Below, piece by piece: positions 27,828 to 36,813 of a DNA stretch of 64,000 nt. The notes below the pieces were generated by a model. The model made no database searches. It was not told the origin of the DNA and was given only the letters and a program-made list of their open reading frames with translations. The position numbers and the translations under genes were made by a program. Numbering within the stretch: the stretch's first letter is position 1; the number at the start of each line of letters is the position of its first letter. The DNA is from Fimbriimonas sp. (GTDB lineage: Bacteria; Armatimonadota; Fimbriimonadia; Fimbriimonadales; Fimbriimonadaceae): the NCBI GenBank assembly GCA_031292555.1, contig JARLGV010000071.1:31827-95826 (forward strand), given 5' to 3'.

Positions 27828-28691
27828 TCAGAAATCGACAGGACGCAGGTAATACTCGCCGATCGCCGATGCGCTCAGCATCGCAACGGTCGGGAGTCGT
27901 CGCTTCCAGTGAGTCGTGTCGACGCGCTTCCACACCAGTTCAACCTCAGCCGCCGCGAATCCCATCTCGATGAGCTTGTCCCTGGTGTAGCCCTGGGTCA
28001 TGAAGTGTAGAATCCGATCGGCCTTGGCGTAGGTGATCCCAAAGTCTGATTCGTCCGTCTGCCCCTTGATCAGATCCGCCGAGGCAGGCTTCTCTATGAT
28101 CTCCCGTGGAACACCCAACTCCTTTGCCAGTTGCCAAACCTGTGTCTTGAACATATCGCCGATTGGGTTGATGGGGGGCGAGTCATCCGCGTGCCACGTG
28201 TAGTAGCCGAAGAGCCTCTCACTCTTGTTGCCGGTTCCGATCGGCAGTCCGCCCAGTTTCGCCCCCTGATCGAAAATCACGATCATCCGAGTTCGGGCGC
28301 AAACGTTACCTAGCCTGCTTGGGCTGATCTCTGGCTCATGGCTACCGACATATCCGTCGACCATCGGCGTGATCTCAATCGTCCTGGCTTGGATCCCTAG
28401 ATCCGAAACGACCAAATTGGCATGATCTACGCTCTCCTGCGACGAGATCTTGTACGGCATGCGGAACGCGAAAACGTTCTCGGGGCCGAACGCACGCGCA
28501 CAAAGGTATGCGACCACCGCGGAATCGACGCCCCCGGATAGACCCAGGACGGCACGCTTGACGCCTCGTCTTCGGATGCACTCATCCTGAAGAAACCGAA
28601 TGAGCCAGTCGGCGACAAGCGGCGCGTTGATCTCGAGGGGACCGTTGGAGTTCGCATCGAACGCGGGAGCGCGCAGGACCTTGAGCGGCAT
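27828..28691 (-). CDS. nadE: NAD(+) synthetase, ammonia-dependent type
   Basis: A 287-residue adenine-nucleotide alpha-hydrolase-like enzyme that amidates nicotinic acid adenine dinucleotide to NAD. The PP-loop is LGLSGGVDSAVVAYLC. Further blocks are GNVCARTRMI, IGTGNKSERLFGYYTWH and PASADLIKGQTDESDFG. There is no N-terminal nitrilase (glutaminase) domain, so free ammonia would be the nitrogen source unless a partner supplies it. The start follows a hydrophilic leader of about 20 residues. Confidence 0.95.
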   Translation of the reverse strand: MPLKVLRAPAFDANSNGPLEINAPLVADWLIRFLQDECIRRRGVKRAVLGLSGGVDSAVVAYLCARAFGPENVFAFRMPYKISSQESVDHANLVVSDLGIQARTIEITPMVDGYVGSHEPEISPSRLGNVCARTRMIVIFDQGAKLGGLPIGTGNKSERLFGYYTWHADDSPPINPIGDMFKTQVWQLAKELGVPREIIEKPASADLIKGQTDESDFGITYAKADRILHFMTQGYTRDKLIEMGFAAAEVELVWKRVDTTHWKRRLPTVAMLSASAIGEYYLRPVDF

Positions 28692-28767
28692 GCCTAATAG
28701 GATACTTGTTCGCCGGCGGGCCGATTTCGGTCAGGCATGCTCATGGCCCACCGTATATCGGACGCCT

Positions 28768-28785
28768 TTCACTTTATGAAGTGAA
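28768..28785. promoter_or_regulatory. palindrome upstream of nadE and the small membrane protein
   Basis: TTCACTT-TATG-AAGTGAA is a perfect dyad with 7-bp arms, in the intergenic region between divergent genes. A second pair, GATAGG (28842-28847) and CCTATC (28860-28865), lies closer to the small gene. Both could be operators; neither matches a binding site I can name. Confidence 0.4.
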
Positions 28786-28890
28786 TCCGCCGCGAATCAT
28801 CCGAATTCTGCATCCTTCCCTCACAATCAGTCGTTAGAGGGGATAGGACTCAATCGAAGCCTATCATTGGCTCCGGGGGTAGAAAAACAA

Positions 28891-29091
28891 ATGTCATCCA
28901 CAACGCGACAAATACTCACGACGCTTGCCGCCATCGTCATCGGATTCATCGTGCTGCGATGGGCCGTCCACCTCGCAATCGGCGTAATCCTGGGCCTGCT
29001 TCCGTTGGCGCTTGTCGTCGGCGGAATCTACGTGGCCTATCAGGTTTTCGGAAAGAAGGCCCTCGGCGGCGGACGTAGAATCCTGCCATAG
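28891..29091 (+). CDS. small two-helix membrane protein
   Basis: A 66-residue hydrophobic protein with one long or two adjoining helices (residues about 8-54) and a basic tail (KKALGGGRRILP). A purine-rich stretch with GGGGG lies about 10 nt before the ATG. I do not recognise it. Such small proteins are common as membrane accessory proteins; no neighbour suggests a role. Confidence 0.55.
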   Translation: MSSTTRQILTTLAAIVIGFIVLRWAVHLAIGVILGLLPLALVVGGIYVAYQVFGKKALGGGRRILP

Positions 29092-29182
29092 CGGCGGGTT
29101 AATTCGACAGTTTCGGGAGGTTCGAGCATCGTTTTTTCGGCTTCGGTTCCGCCCGTCGACCATCGCCGAGAGAACTACGCCT

Positions 29183-31345
29183 ATGATGCTCGCCTCCGTT
29201 TTGCTCGCTTCCAGTTTCCTCGTTCCGTCGCCTAACCTATTGCGCGACACCTATGGCGTGCCGCATATCCGGGCAGCATCCTACGCCCAAGCGTTCTTCG
29301 ATGCCGGCTATGCGGTTGCCCAGGACCGGCTCTGGCAGATGGAGTTGAGCCGTAGACTCGCACGTGGCCGATTGGCCGCCCTTGTCGGCCCCACCGCCGT
29401 CTCATCCGATCGCGAGATTCTGCAGACCGGATACGACGACAGTGAGCTGAAATCGGAGTTCGAGCGCCTTTCGCCCCCAGCAAAGGATGCGATCGTAAAC
29501 TACGTTCGGGGAGTCAACGCGTGGATCACAACGTGCGGAGCGAATCGGCTGCCGAAACAGTTTCTCGACGCCGGAATCCGTCCAGCGGACTGGACGACAC
29601 TTGACTCAGTTGCGATCTGCATTCACCTCCTCCAGATCTTCGGCCACGGCGGAGCGGGCGAGCTTCGCAACATGGCGGCGCTGGCATACCTCAAGGGGCA
29701 GAAGGCACTTAAAGGAAGGGCCCTCGATGTGTTCGACGACCTCGCATGGGCCAACGATCCGGACGCGGTGCCGACCGTAGCGAACGCAGACGACCCTCTC
29801 GCCAAGTCGCACGTGCGGTTCTACTACCCAGATCGAGAGACCACCGAAAGGCAACTCGCCGACCTCCCGAAGATCGGACTTCTCGACCTCATCGGCGCCC
29901 TCCATCTCACTTCCCGCGACGCTTCAACGAGGTTGGCTGAGAGGTTGAACGTTCCTTATCGGACAGGAAGTTACTGTGTCGTGGTAGGTGGCAAGCACTC
30001 AGTCGACGGGAGACCCCTTTTGCTTTCGGGTCCACAGATGGGCCTGAGAACGCCCTCGATCGTACATGAGATGTCGATCGAGGCCCCGGGGATTCGAGCC
30101 GAAGGTATGGATGTGCCAGGAGTCCCCGGCGTCATCGTCGGATTCACCCGCCAATTCGCCTGGGGCATAACAAGCGGCGAAGCCGACACCGACGACATCT
30201 TCTACTACGCATCCGACGGCACAACCTACCGAAATGGAGATACTACGCTTCCCGTCGAACGTGCGACGTTCACCCTAAAAGTCAAGGGCGCCCCTGATCA
30301 AATCGTAGAGCGCTCGCGAATCGACGGGAGCCCTGTCGTCCTGATGAGCGGATCCACAAAGACCGCATTCGCCAAGCGAAGCGGCTATTGGCTCCGCGAG
30401 ATGGACACGTTCAACGCTTGGGTTCACTTATGGTCCGCGTCCTCATCCGATGAAATCGTACGTGCGATGAGCGGCGCGACCATGAATTTCAACTTCTTCT
30501 ATGCCACGCGTTCCGGGGATATCGGCTGGCATTTCCTCGGCCTGATTCCAAAGCGTGCCGACGGGATTGACCCGCGATTCCCTACCCCGGGCGATCCCAA
30601 ATATGCATGGAAGGGTTTTCTCACCTCCGCCGAAATGCCACACGTTCGCAATCCGGGCGCCGGGTTCCTTGCCAACTGGAACAACAAGCCTTGTTCGTGG
30701 TGGCCCAATTTCGACACCCCGACGTGGGGAAAGGTCTTCGAGAACACTTCACTTCTCGCCGCAATCGGAAACGGGAAGCTCTCGCTCGCTGATATGGAGG
30801 CGATACCGGAGAAGATCGCCAAATCGGACGAGACGTGGCCCTTCTTCAAGCCCTACCTGGCGGGAACAGATCTCGCCGGCTTCGATGGGAAACTGATTGA
30901 CGGTTCGACTCAAGCGTCTACCTATCGATCGTTTGTGGAGCATTTGCGGGAGATACTCTTCCGCGACAAGACGGGGAATTTCTTGGATCCGGATCTCTTC
31001 CGGCTTGTTCTTCAACCTTCTGTCCTCCTTCGAGCGCTTGAAGGCAAGACACGGTTTGATTACTTGGCGGGCAAGTCGGCTCAAGATGTCGTGCGGCAGG
31101 TACTTGCCGAAGTCGAGTCAAAGGCGCGCCCTCCCTATGTAGCAGGCGGCTTCCGAACGTTCGACACCGATCCGATTCCCTACTCAAACCGCGGGACCTA
31201 TATTCAAATCCTCGAATTACGGAAGGAGCACATCGTGGGATTGAATGTCCTGCCGCCAGGTGAATCCGAATCGGGCCCCCATCGGAATGACCAATCGGCA
31301 CTTGCCAGAGCCTTCGAATTCAAACCGGTAAACCCGCTCCGCTGA
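29183..31345 (+). CDS. penicillin acylase family N-terminal-nucleophile hydrolase
   Basis: A protein of about 720 residues with a signal peptide (ASVLLASSFLVPS), made as one chain and expected to self-cleave. The N-terminal alpha-chain block is LLRDTYGVPHIRA, with GYAVAQDRLWQMELSRR. The expected cleavage site is at Gly-Ser in RTGSYCVVVGG (Ser263), followed by the beta-chain strand LLLSGPQMG. Most acylases have S-N-x-W at this point; here it is S-Y-C, so the oxyanion or substrate pocket may differ. Family members hydrolyse penicillins, acyl-homoserine lactones or other amides. ATG at 29183 or 29186. Confidence 0.88.
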   Translation: MMLASVLLASSFLVPSPNLLRDTYGVPHIRAASYAQAFFDAGYAVAQDRLWQMELSRRLARGRLAALVGPTAVSSDREILQTGYDDSELKSEFERLSPPAKDAIVNYVRGVNAWITTCGANRLPKQFLDAGIRPADWTTLDSVAICIHLLQIFGHGGAGELRNMAALAYLKGQKALKGRALDVFDDLAWANDPDAVPTVANADDPLAKSHVRFYYPDRETTERQLADLPKIGLLDLIGALHLTSRDASTRLAERLNVPYRTGSYCVVVGGKHSVDGRPLLLSGPQMGLRTPSIVHEMSIEAPGIRAEGMDVPGVPGVIVGFTRQFAWGITSGEADTDDIFYYASDGTTYRNGDTTLPVERATFTLKVKGAPDQIVERSRIDGSPVVLMSGSTKTAFAKRSGYWLREMDTFNAWVHLWSASSSDEIVRAMSGATMNFNFFYATRSGDIGWHFLGLIPKRADGIDPRFPTPGDPKYAWKGFLTSAEMPHVRNPGAGFLANWNNKPCSWWPNFDTPTWGKVFENTSLLAAIGNGKLSLADMEAIPEKIAKSDETWPFFKPYLAGTDLAGFDGKLIDGSTQASTYRSFVEHLREILFRDKTGNFLDPDLFRLVLQPSVLLRALEGKTRFDYLAGKSAQDVVRQVLAEVESKARPPYVAGGFRTFDTDPIPYSNRGTYIQILELRKEHIVGLNVLPPGESESGPHRNDQSALARAFEFKPVNPLR

Positions 31346-31354
31346 GGCACGGCT

Positions 31355-32101
31355 CTATCCATCTGTTGATCGGTTCGCTTGTGCAACCAACCACTGAACG
31401 CCGATAATCGATTTTGCATCGACAATGGAGCCCGACTCGATCATCGCGGCGGCCTCTGTTACCGTGACCCGGTGCACACGAATGTCCTCATGTTCGTCGA
31501 CGAGGCCACCTCGTTCGCCCGCATCGAAGCCGTTGGGAAAGGGGCAGTAGTAGAGGTGCAAGAGTTCCGAGCAGGTTCCGGGCGACGCGTAGAACTTGCA
31601 GATTAAGCGAACATCGGAGGGCGACACGCCGGTCTCCTCTTGAGACTCGCGGGAGGCCGCCGCCAATGGCTCCTCGGCGTCATCGACTCGTCCGGCGGGG
31701 AGTTCCAGGAGCCACGGATTTCCGGAATCGATAGCGGCAATCCGCATTTGCTCGACGAGGACGATCTCATCGTTTCCAAGATCGTGGAGAACGACACCCA
31801 CACTTTGCCCCCGGTCCAGCACATACTGGTCGATCGGTTCCGTGCGCGTGCCATCAAACCGCTCATATTCGAACCGGAACTTGAACCAGCGGAAGAAGAA
31901 GCGGTGAAGGACCTCTTCCTTCCCCAACACGCAAACCCTAGGCTTCGCCACGAGTTGCAGTATATCCGTGGCCCTTGACCCTTCAGAGATGCAGGCATTC
32001 CGGCCACGCAGATGCAGGAGATCGCCTACCGGTTTCGAAGGAATTGTCGCAACATAGACGTGACCGTCCAGCCGTTTCGACGTCGGACCATTGTTGAGCA
32101 A
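31355..32101 (-). CDS. Nudix hydrolase (ADP-ribose pyrophosphatase-like)
   Basis: The Nudix box fits GX5EX7REUXEEXGU exactly: GRVDDAEEPLAAASRESQEE followed by TGV. The preceding strand (WLLELPAGRVD) and the YERFDGT element are those of NudF-type ADP-sugar pyrophosphatases, which cleave ADP-ribose to AMP and ribose 5-phosphate. The first roughly 60 residues (to about KEEVLHRFFFRW) are longer than usual, so the true start may be an internal GTG/TTG near residue 58; no ribosome site settles it. It converges with the acylase gene. Confidence 0.85.
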   Translation of the reverse strand: MLNNGPTSKRLDGHVYVATIPSKPVGDLLHLRGRNACISEGSRATDILQLVAKPRVCVLGKEEVLHRFFFRWFKFRFEYERFDGTRTEPIDQYVLDRGQSVGVVLHDLGNDEIVLVEQMRIAAIDSGNPWLLELPAGRVDDAEEPLAAASRESQEETGVSPSDVRLICKFYASPGTCSELLHLYYCPFPNGFDAGERGGLVDEHEDIRVHRVTVTEAAAMIESGSIVDAKSIIGVQWLVAQANRSTDG

Positions 32102-32202
32102 ACGATACTGGAGGGTGAACGAAATCTAGCGATCAAATGCACACACGTGAGATATCGAATGTAATCCGACAGCCCCATGCTGCTCGGGAGGGGTTCAAGC
32201 TG

Positions 32203-33609
32203 ATGAGAGGATTCTGGATTGGTTTACTGGCGGCTCCGGTCGCATTGTCGATGATTGGATGCGGAGGCTCCTCAGGAGGCTCAAATGGAAGCACCCCGGC
32301 TGTCAAGGACGGAGGATTGGTCCTTCAGGCTGCTAGAGAGCCGAATGGCGATTTGACTCTGGCCCAGGTTCAAGCGTTGCCGGCGGGCACCCGGGTCGCC
32401 GTCGCGTTGGATCGCAATAACTCCGCGCCTGAAATGTACCCCGCGACGGTCAAGGGATTCGATGCGATCGACAACGTTATTTGGGTCTCGCTGGACGACT
32501 CGGTAACGACCGACGTCGCGGAGGGAGACAGTGGCAGTGTCATCTTCACGCTTCCCAATTCGTTCCGTAGCGGAGACTCCCGGAATCAGAAGCGAATCGG
32601 TTCCCTCTCCTTCGGATCCGCCGATAACTTACGCGACTTTTTCGGTACGCCGATCAGTGAGATCCGGGCAACTGGCGTCGTCCCGCAGGGCACGGCAGCG
32701 ACTCCAGGAGCCCGGCCGAGTCAGCTACGCCCACTCGCGACGGCTCTGACATGCCGCGGCATTCCTGCATCGATCGTTGCGCGCATCAAGCAGCGTGCCA
32801 ATCCGGCCAGCCTTCTGAGGAACCTCGTACCCATGTCGGGCGCGGCGATCACAAGACCGTCTGCTCCCGGTGCGGGGACGCCCAATCCTTTGAAGAACAA
32901 CTCCATCGCAACCTTCATGGTAAGGGGCGACGTAGTCGTGAGCGGAGCGGTCGGCAGCGTAACCGCCTCAGACAACGGAGGGTTCGTAGGCTATGGTCAT
33001 CCGTTCCAAGGCGCCGGATCAGTCAGCCTGGCGACAATCCCGTGCACAGTTCAGGGAATCTTCCTTTCGCCGCTGCTTGGCACATATAAGTTGGCCAACC
33101 CGATTGGGATTCCGACCATGACGATGACATTCGACGGCCTGAACGGCGTACGATTCAGCAACCAAGCACCGACTGAGGTATCGCTTGTCACTCAGTTGGT
33201 GGATAGTTCGGGTACACCGCTCAAAACGGCAAGCCACCAACTGGGTTTCGATGGGATCATTGGGGATCAAGCGCTCCTACTCACTTCAACCGTCGAATCG
33301 TCGATTCTGAGTTTCTATGATCAATCGATCGACCTCAACGGTTCGGCAACCGTTACGGTGACGACCATCCTAAATGGCGTTTCGACATCCGCGACGTTCA
33401 ACATCTCGCCACGAACCGGCATCATGTTTGGCTTTGACCCCAACGACCCCAACTTCGAGATTCTCGATCAGGACATCTTCAACGTCATGTCGACGGTGGA
33501 GGCGTCCGGAGACCTTGGAGCCAGTGTCACGGTTACTGCCCAAATCACCCTGCAGGGCTCTAGTTCACCTTCAACCAGAGCAAAAGCGACTCGTCCGCGC
33601 GGTCGCTAA
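32203..33609 (+). CDS. lipoprotein with SpoIVB peptidase (S55)-like domain
   Basis: A protein of about 468 residues starting at the ATG 32203, supported by GGGAGGGG 9 nt upstream. The signal ends in a lipobox, LSMIGC, followed by a Gly/Ser-rich linker. The central segment VSGAVGSVTASDNGGFVGYGHPFQGAG, given here in part, matches the G-T-V-T ... F-G-H-P-F pattern of S55/SpoIVB-like proteins, where the His is catalytic. I cannot place the catalytic serine motif (usually G-M-S-G-S-P), so activity is doubtful. The rest is beta-rich. It may be an envelope protease homologue. Confidence 0.6.
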   Translation: MRGFWIGLLAAPVALSMIGCGGSSGGSNGSTPAVKDGGLVLQAAREPNGDLTLAQVQALPAGTRVAVALDRNNSAPEMYPATVKGFDAIDNVIWVSLDDSVTTDVAEGDSGSVIFTLPNSFRSGDSRNQKRIGSLSFGSADNLRDFFGTPISEIRATGVVPQGTAATPGARPSQLRPLATALTCRGIPASIVARIKQRANPASLLRNLVPMSGAAITRPSAPGAGTPNPLKNNSIATFMVRGDVVVSGAVGSVTASDNGGFVGYGHPFQGAGSVSLATIPCTVQGIFLSPLLGTYKLANPIGIPTMTMTFDGLNGVRFSNQAPTEVSLVTQLVDSSGTPLKTASHQLGFDGIIGDQALLLTSTVESSILSFYDQSIDLNGSATVTVTTILNGVSTSATFNISPRTGIMFGFDPNDPNFEILDQDIFNVMSTVEASGDLGASVTVTAQITLQGSSSPSTRAKATRPRGR

Positions 33610-33617
33610 TCTGACGA

Positions 33618-33645
33618 TGTCCCATGCCCTTGGGGGTGTGGGACA
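33618..33645. terminator. hairpin between the lipoprotein gene and thpR
   Basis: TGTCCCA (33618-33624) and TGGGACA (33639-33645) pair perfectly; the inner CCC and GGG can extend the stem. There is no T tract. It may end the lipoprotein transcript. Confidence 0.4.
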
Positions 33646-33658
33646 GAAACGTTGATCG

Positions 33659-34279
33659 ATGACCGATAAGCCAAGCGAAACTGCTCATCCTGCTTCCAGG
33701 GAGACCTTTCGGATCTTCCTGGGATGCCCGTTGCCTGCCGATTGCGCCCATGAACTGAACAAATGGGCACTGAGTTCATTCCCTTCAACCGGGTTTCGAG
33801 TCACCCCCGTCGAGCGACTCCACGCGACGATCCTATTCTTCGGCGAAGTCGATGAATCGCTTAAGGACGTACTGGCAAGGGAGACTGGCCTAGTTCGATG
33901 GGATCGACTTTCAGTCCGGTTGGATTCGGTAAGACAATATGGGCGTAACGCGATCGCCCTTCGACTCGTAGCGCCGGGCGACGTTCTCACCAAGCTTGGC
34001 CAGAGACTCTTCTCCGATGCCGAGATCCCGGATGATCCTTTGGCAAGGCTCTACCGGCAGTTGCCCAAGGCTCGAAGCAGGCGCCCGCATGAAACGCAAT
34101 CCCTTGATTTGCATGTAACGGTTGCACGCACGCGGAATTCCGGCCACCCTCGCCTGGAAACTCTGATCGCTCCACAGCGATCGCTCGAACTCAATCGGCT
34201 CGTGCTGTACCAGAGCATCAACACAGAAGACGGTCTGGAATACAGAGTGGTGGCGGAGGCGGACCAACCGATCAGTTAG
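33659..34279 (+). CDS. thpR: RNA 2',3'-cyclic phosphodiesterase (2H phosphoesterase)
   Basis: A 206-residue 2H phosphoesterase of the LigT/ThpR family. Both catalytic motifs are visible: HATILFFG and HVTVAR, matching H-x-T/S-h. FRIFLGCPLP at the start is the usual first strand. These enzymes open 2',3'-cyclic phosphates of RNA ends, although the natural role is unclear. The 3' end overlaps the convergent polysaccharide deacetylase gene by 8 bp. Confidence 0.9.
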   Translation: MTDKPSETAHPASRETFRIFLGCPLPADCAHELNKWALSSFPSTGFRVTPVERLHATILFFGEVDESLKDVLARETGLVRWDRLSVRLDSVRQYGRNAIALRLVAPGDVLTKLGQRLFSDAEIPDDPLARLYRQLPKARSRRPHETQSLDLHVTVARTRNSGHPRLETLIAPQRSLELNRLVLYQSINTEDGLEYRVVAEADQPIS

Positions 34280-35078
34280 GTGTCGACCTAAGGTGCGTCA
34301 GCATATCGGACACGGTGACGATCTTGTATCCGCGGCTTCGGATTCCGCCGATAATGTCGTGAAGCGCCGCCGCCGTCACCGGCATATCGTGCAGTACGAT
34401 GATCGCGCCGTTCTTGAGTTGCTTGAAAACGTTGTGCTCGATTGTGGCAACGTGGGTCGGAAACTCCTTGCTGCCGGGATACCACGAGTAGTCACCCTTA
34501 ACGATATAATCGCCAACCGCGATGTTCTCCTCGACGGTGACGTAGTTCATTTCCTTGTCGATCCGCAGAATCTCGTCGGTGTAGCGCAATCCTGGCGGGC
34601 GAACCAGAGTCATCTTCTGTCCGGTCGCCTTGAGCACCGCCGCCGCACATCCGGCGATCTCCTTCCGAACGCCGGCGGCATCCAGAGTGATGAATCTGGG
34701 ATGGGTCATCGAGTGGTTTCCAAGTTCGTTTCCGTCTCGAAGCATCTCTCGGACGATCTCCGGATGCTCCTGAACCTTCTGTCCCACGACAAAGAACGTC
34801 GCATGCACGTTGTCTTGCCGTAACACCTCCAGGATTTTGGGTACGTACTTGGGATGGGGCCCATCATCGATCGTCAGCGCGACCTCTTTGAGGTTTGGGT
34901 CGCCCCTTCGCAGGATCGCGAGTCTGGCATCGTACGTGACACCGGTCGATGGGGCGACTCCATTGGAGCCTGGGAGATGCCCGTGCCGGTAAAGGAGGAA
35001 TGCGACCGACAAAAGGGCAAAGACCACGAGTGGAGTTAACCACACAACGCGATTGAGCTTGGACCCTGAATAGCTCAT
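34272..35078 (-). CDS. membrane-anchored polysaccharide deacetylase (NodB domain)
   Basis: From the ATG at 35078 the protein has about 268 residues: a single N-terminal anchor (LTPLVVFALLSVAFLLY), then a NodB deacetylase domain. Motif 1 is ALTIDDGPH (catalytic base Asp and metal Asp), motif 2 NHSMTHP (two metal His), motif 3 LVRPPGLRY, motif 4 in DYSWYPG and motif 5 IIVLHDM. It would remove acetyl groups from peptidoglycan or another GlcNAc polymer on the outer side of the membrane. A longer upstream frame to 35237 lacks a signal and is unlikely to be used. Confidence 0.92.
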   Translation of the reverse strand: MSYSGSKLNRVVWLTPLVVFALLSVAFLLYRHGHLPGSNGVAPSTGVTYDARLAILRRGDPNLKEVALTIDDGPHPKYVPKILEVLRQDNVHATFFVVGQKVQEHPEIVREMLRDGNELGNHSMTHPRFITLDAAGVRKEIAGCAAAVLKATGQKMTLVRPPGLRYTDEILRIDKEMNYVTVEENIAVGDYIVKGDYSWYPGSKEFPTHVATIEHNVFKQLKNGAIIVLHDMPVTAAALHDIIGGIRSRGYKIVTVSDMLTHLRSTPN

Positions 35079-35279
35079 TTGGATTAGACTCGGTTCAGGC
35101 GGACGGCGGTTGAAGCCACTGGATTCCTTACGATCATTCAGTTCCCAATCGATCCTGGCGACCAAATAATACCTACGACAAGTCGAGTTACTCTTGCGTA
35201 CCCACAAACGAACCATTTCTCCGGAGCTACCGTCCATGTGCCAAGAGATGCTGCCGTCGATTAGGCACGCGTGCCCGTA

Positions 35280-36707
35280 ATGAATGGCCCCAACTCAACC
35301 TGGAAAGCGATCCTGGCTGGCCTCGTAACCTTGTTTGCGGTATTCGCATTTCGGTCGATACTTAAGCCAGACCCTTCCCAACTCCCCACACCGATGCCGA
35401 AGGTAGGCGTGGACTTTCGACTGCTCGCCCAGGCCGCCGCATCGCCTGGAAAGGTGATCCCAGCGGTGAAGGACGGGCGGGTGCTCGCCTCATACACTTG
35501 CACGCCTCAAGACGGCGCGATCGCATGGCTTTACGATTACGCTTCTACCCAAACCGTACAAGGATCGGTAGTCGTGGGTGCGCCGGTGCCCGGCTACGGG
35601 TACGTGGACGGCGGACCTGTAGTCGCCGACGGACGTGGCCGCCCCTTACCGGATTGGGTCCAGCAGAAGGGCCCCCTGAAGCTTGTCGTCATTCCGCGGG
35701 GGTACGCGACCAAGCCTGCTGGTGTTCGCGTCCTGGTTGCAGATGGCCTGACGCCTGACAGTTTCGAGACTATCCCAATATCTGCCTTTGCCGAACCGAT
35801 CCAATGCCTTGCCAAGCCGTCTGTAGACGAGACGGCAAGTGCGGAAGAGTCTCTCGGGCTGACGGCCGTCTGCGAGGTCATCGACGGTGAGTCGGACTGG
35901 ATTCAACTGCAAGACAGGCAGCATCGCGACGTGGGTGGACGAATCATCCGATCTTCATTCTGCCCCGAGGGCCTATTCGATCCACGAAACTACGGACGAG
36001 AGACCGATGCAGTCGAAGTCCTTACCGAGGACCGAAAGGAGGTCGACTCGTTCGAGACCTTGACCTATCGAAACGCTCAGATTTCCGATGTCAACGGAAT
36101 CCGAGCACTTCGACTCCCCACGACACAAGTAGTGGGTCATGTGCTGGACGCCACTGCCACCATCCAAAAGCTGATGCCGTTCTCCAATCAGAGGCCGGGC
36201 CACGCATCGGCGAATGGAGACATGTTCATAAGGCTTGACCGAAAAACTCATCCAAGGCGGGACGGTATTCCAACCGCTGAGGTGGATGGGATATCGCCAT
36301 CAGTCGATGAACTTGGTTTGGACCTGCTGCGGTTGAGGATTGGCGATTCCGGCACCGGCGTCGATTTGGTTGGTACCCGGGGAATTCACCGCATTGGGCC
36401 GCACACCATTCCCGTCCTGACGATCAAGATTCGCATTAGGAACTGGGTAATCCAGAAATCCAAGCGATATGTGCTTGCCGTGCATCACGTCCATAGGCCG
36501 AAGCCACCACCAGTTCCGCGAGTTGCCGGCTTTGGGCAGCCAATGCCCGGACCCGGTCCAGGCAACGGAGCCTTGCCGTCCACATTCCCCCAGATGCTTG
36601 TTCCCAAAAGGCGCATGGCAAGTTCCATACCTGTCTATCTCGTCGATGACCCAGCATTTAACGGTAAGGTCGGAGACTTCGGCGAGCAAGCGAGCTACCA
36701 GCGGTGA
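35280..36707 (+). CDS. membrane-anchored protein of unknown function
   Basis: About 475 residues (ATG 35280; an in-frame GTG lies at 35271). One N-terminal hydrophobic helix (AILAGLVTLFAVFAF) is followed by a Pro-rich linker and a long soluble part. The sequence alternates beta-type segments and has no motif I recognise. The last 80 residues are Pro- and Gly-rich. The start diverges from the deacetylase gene. The length and even codon use suggest a real gene. Confidence 0.6.
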   Translation: MNGPNSTWKAILAGLVTLFAVFAFRSILKPDPSQLPTPMPKVGVDFRLLAQAAASPGKVIPAVKDGRVLASYTCTPQDGAIAWLYDYASTQTVQGSVVVGAPVPGYGYVDGGPVVADGRGRPLPDWVQQKGPLKLVVIPRGYATKPAGVRVLVADGLTPDSFETIPISAFAEPIQCLAKPSVDETASAEESLGLTAVCEVIDGESDWIQLQDRQHRDVGGRIIRSSFCPEGLFDPRNYGRETDAVEVLTEDRKEVDSFETLTYRNAQISDVNGIRALRLPTTQVVGHVLDATATIQKLMPFSNQRPGHASANGDMFIRLDRKTHPRRDGIPTAEVDGISPSVDELGLDLLRLRIGDSGTGVDLVGTRGIHRIGPHTIPVLTIKIRIRNWVIQKSKRYVLAVHHVHRPKPPPVPRVAGFGQPMPGPGPGNGALPSTFPQMLVPKRRMASSIPVYLVDDPAFNGKVGDFGEQASYQR

Positions 36708-36813
36708 GTCGTCGGGACGGGCACATCTCACGACACACTAGCCAGGTTTGTTCGTTCCGATGTTGCCTGCGGATTTCGCCTCATTGGCGCTCCACGAAAT
36801 AACTCGACCGCAA

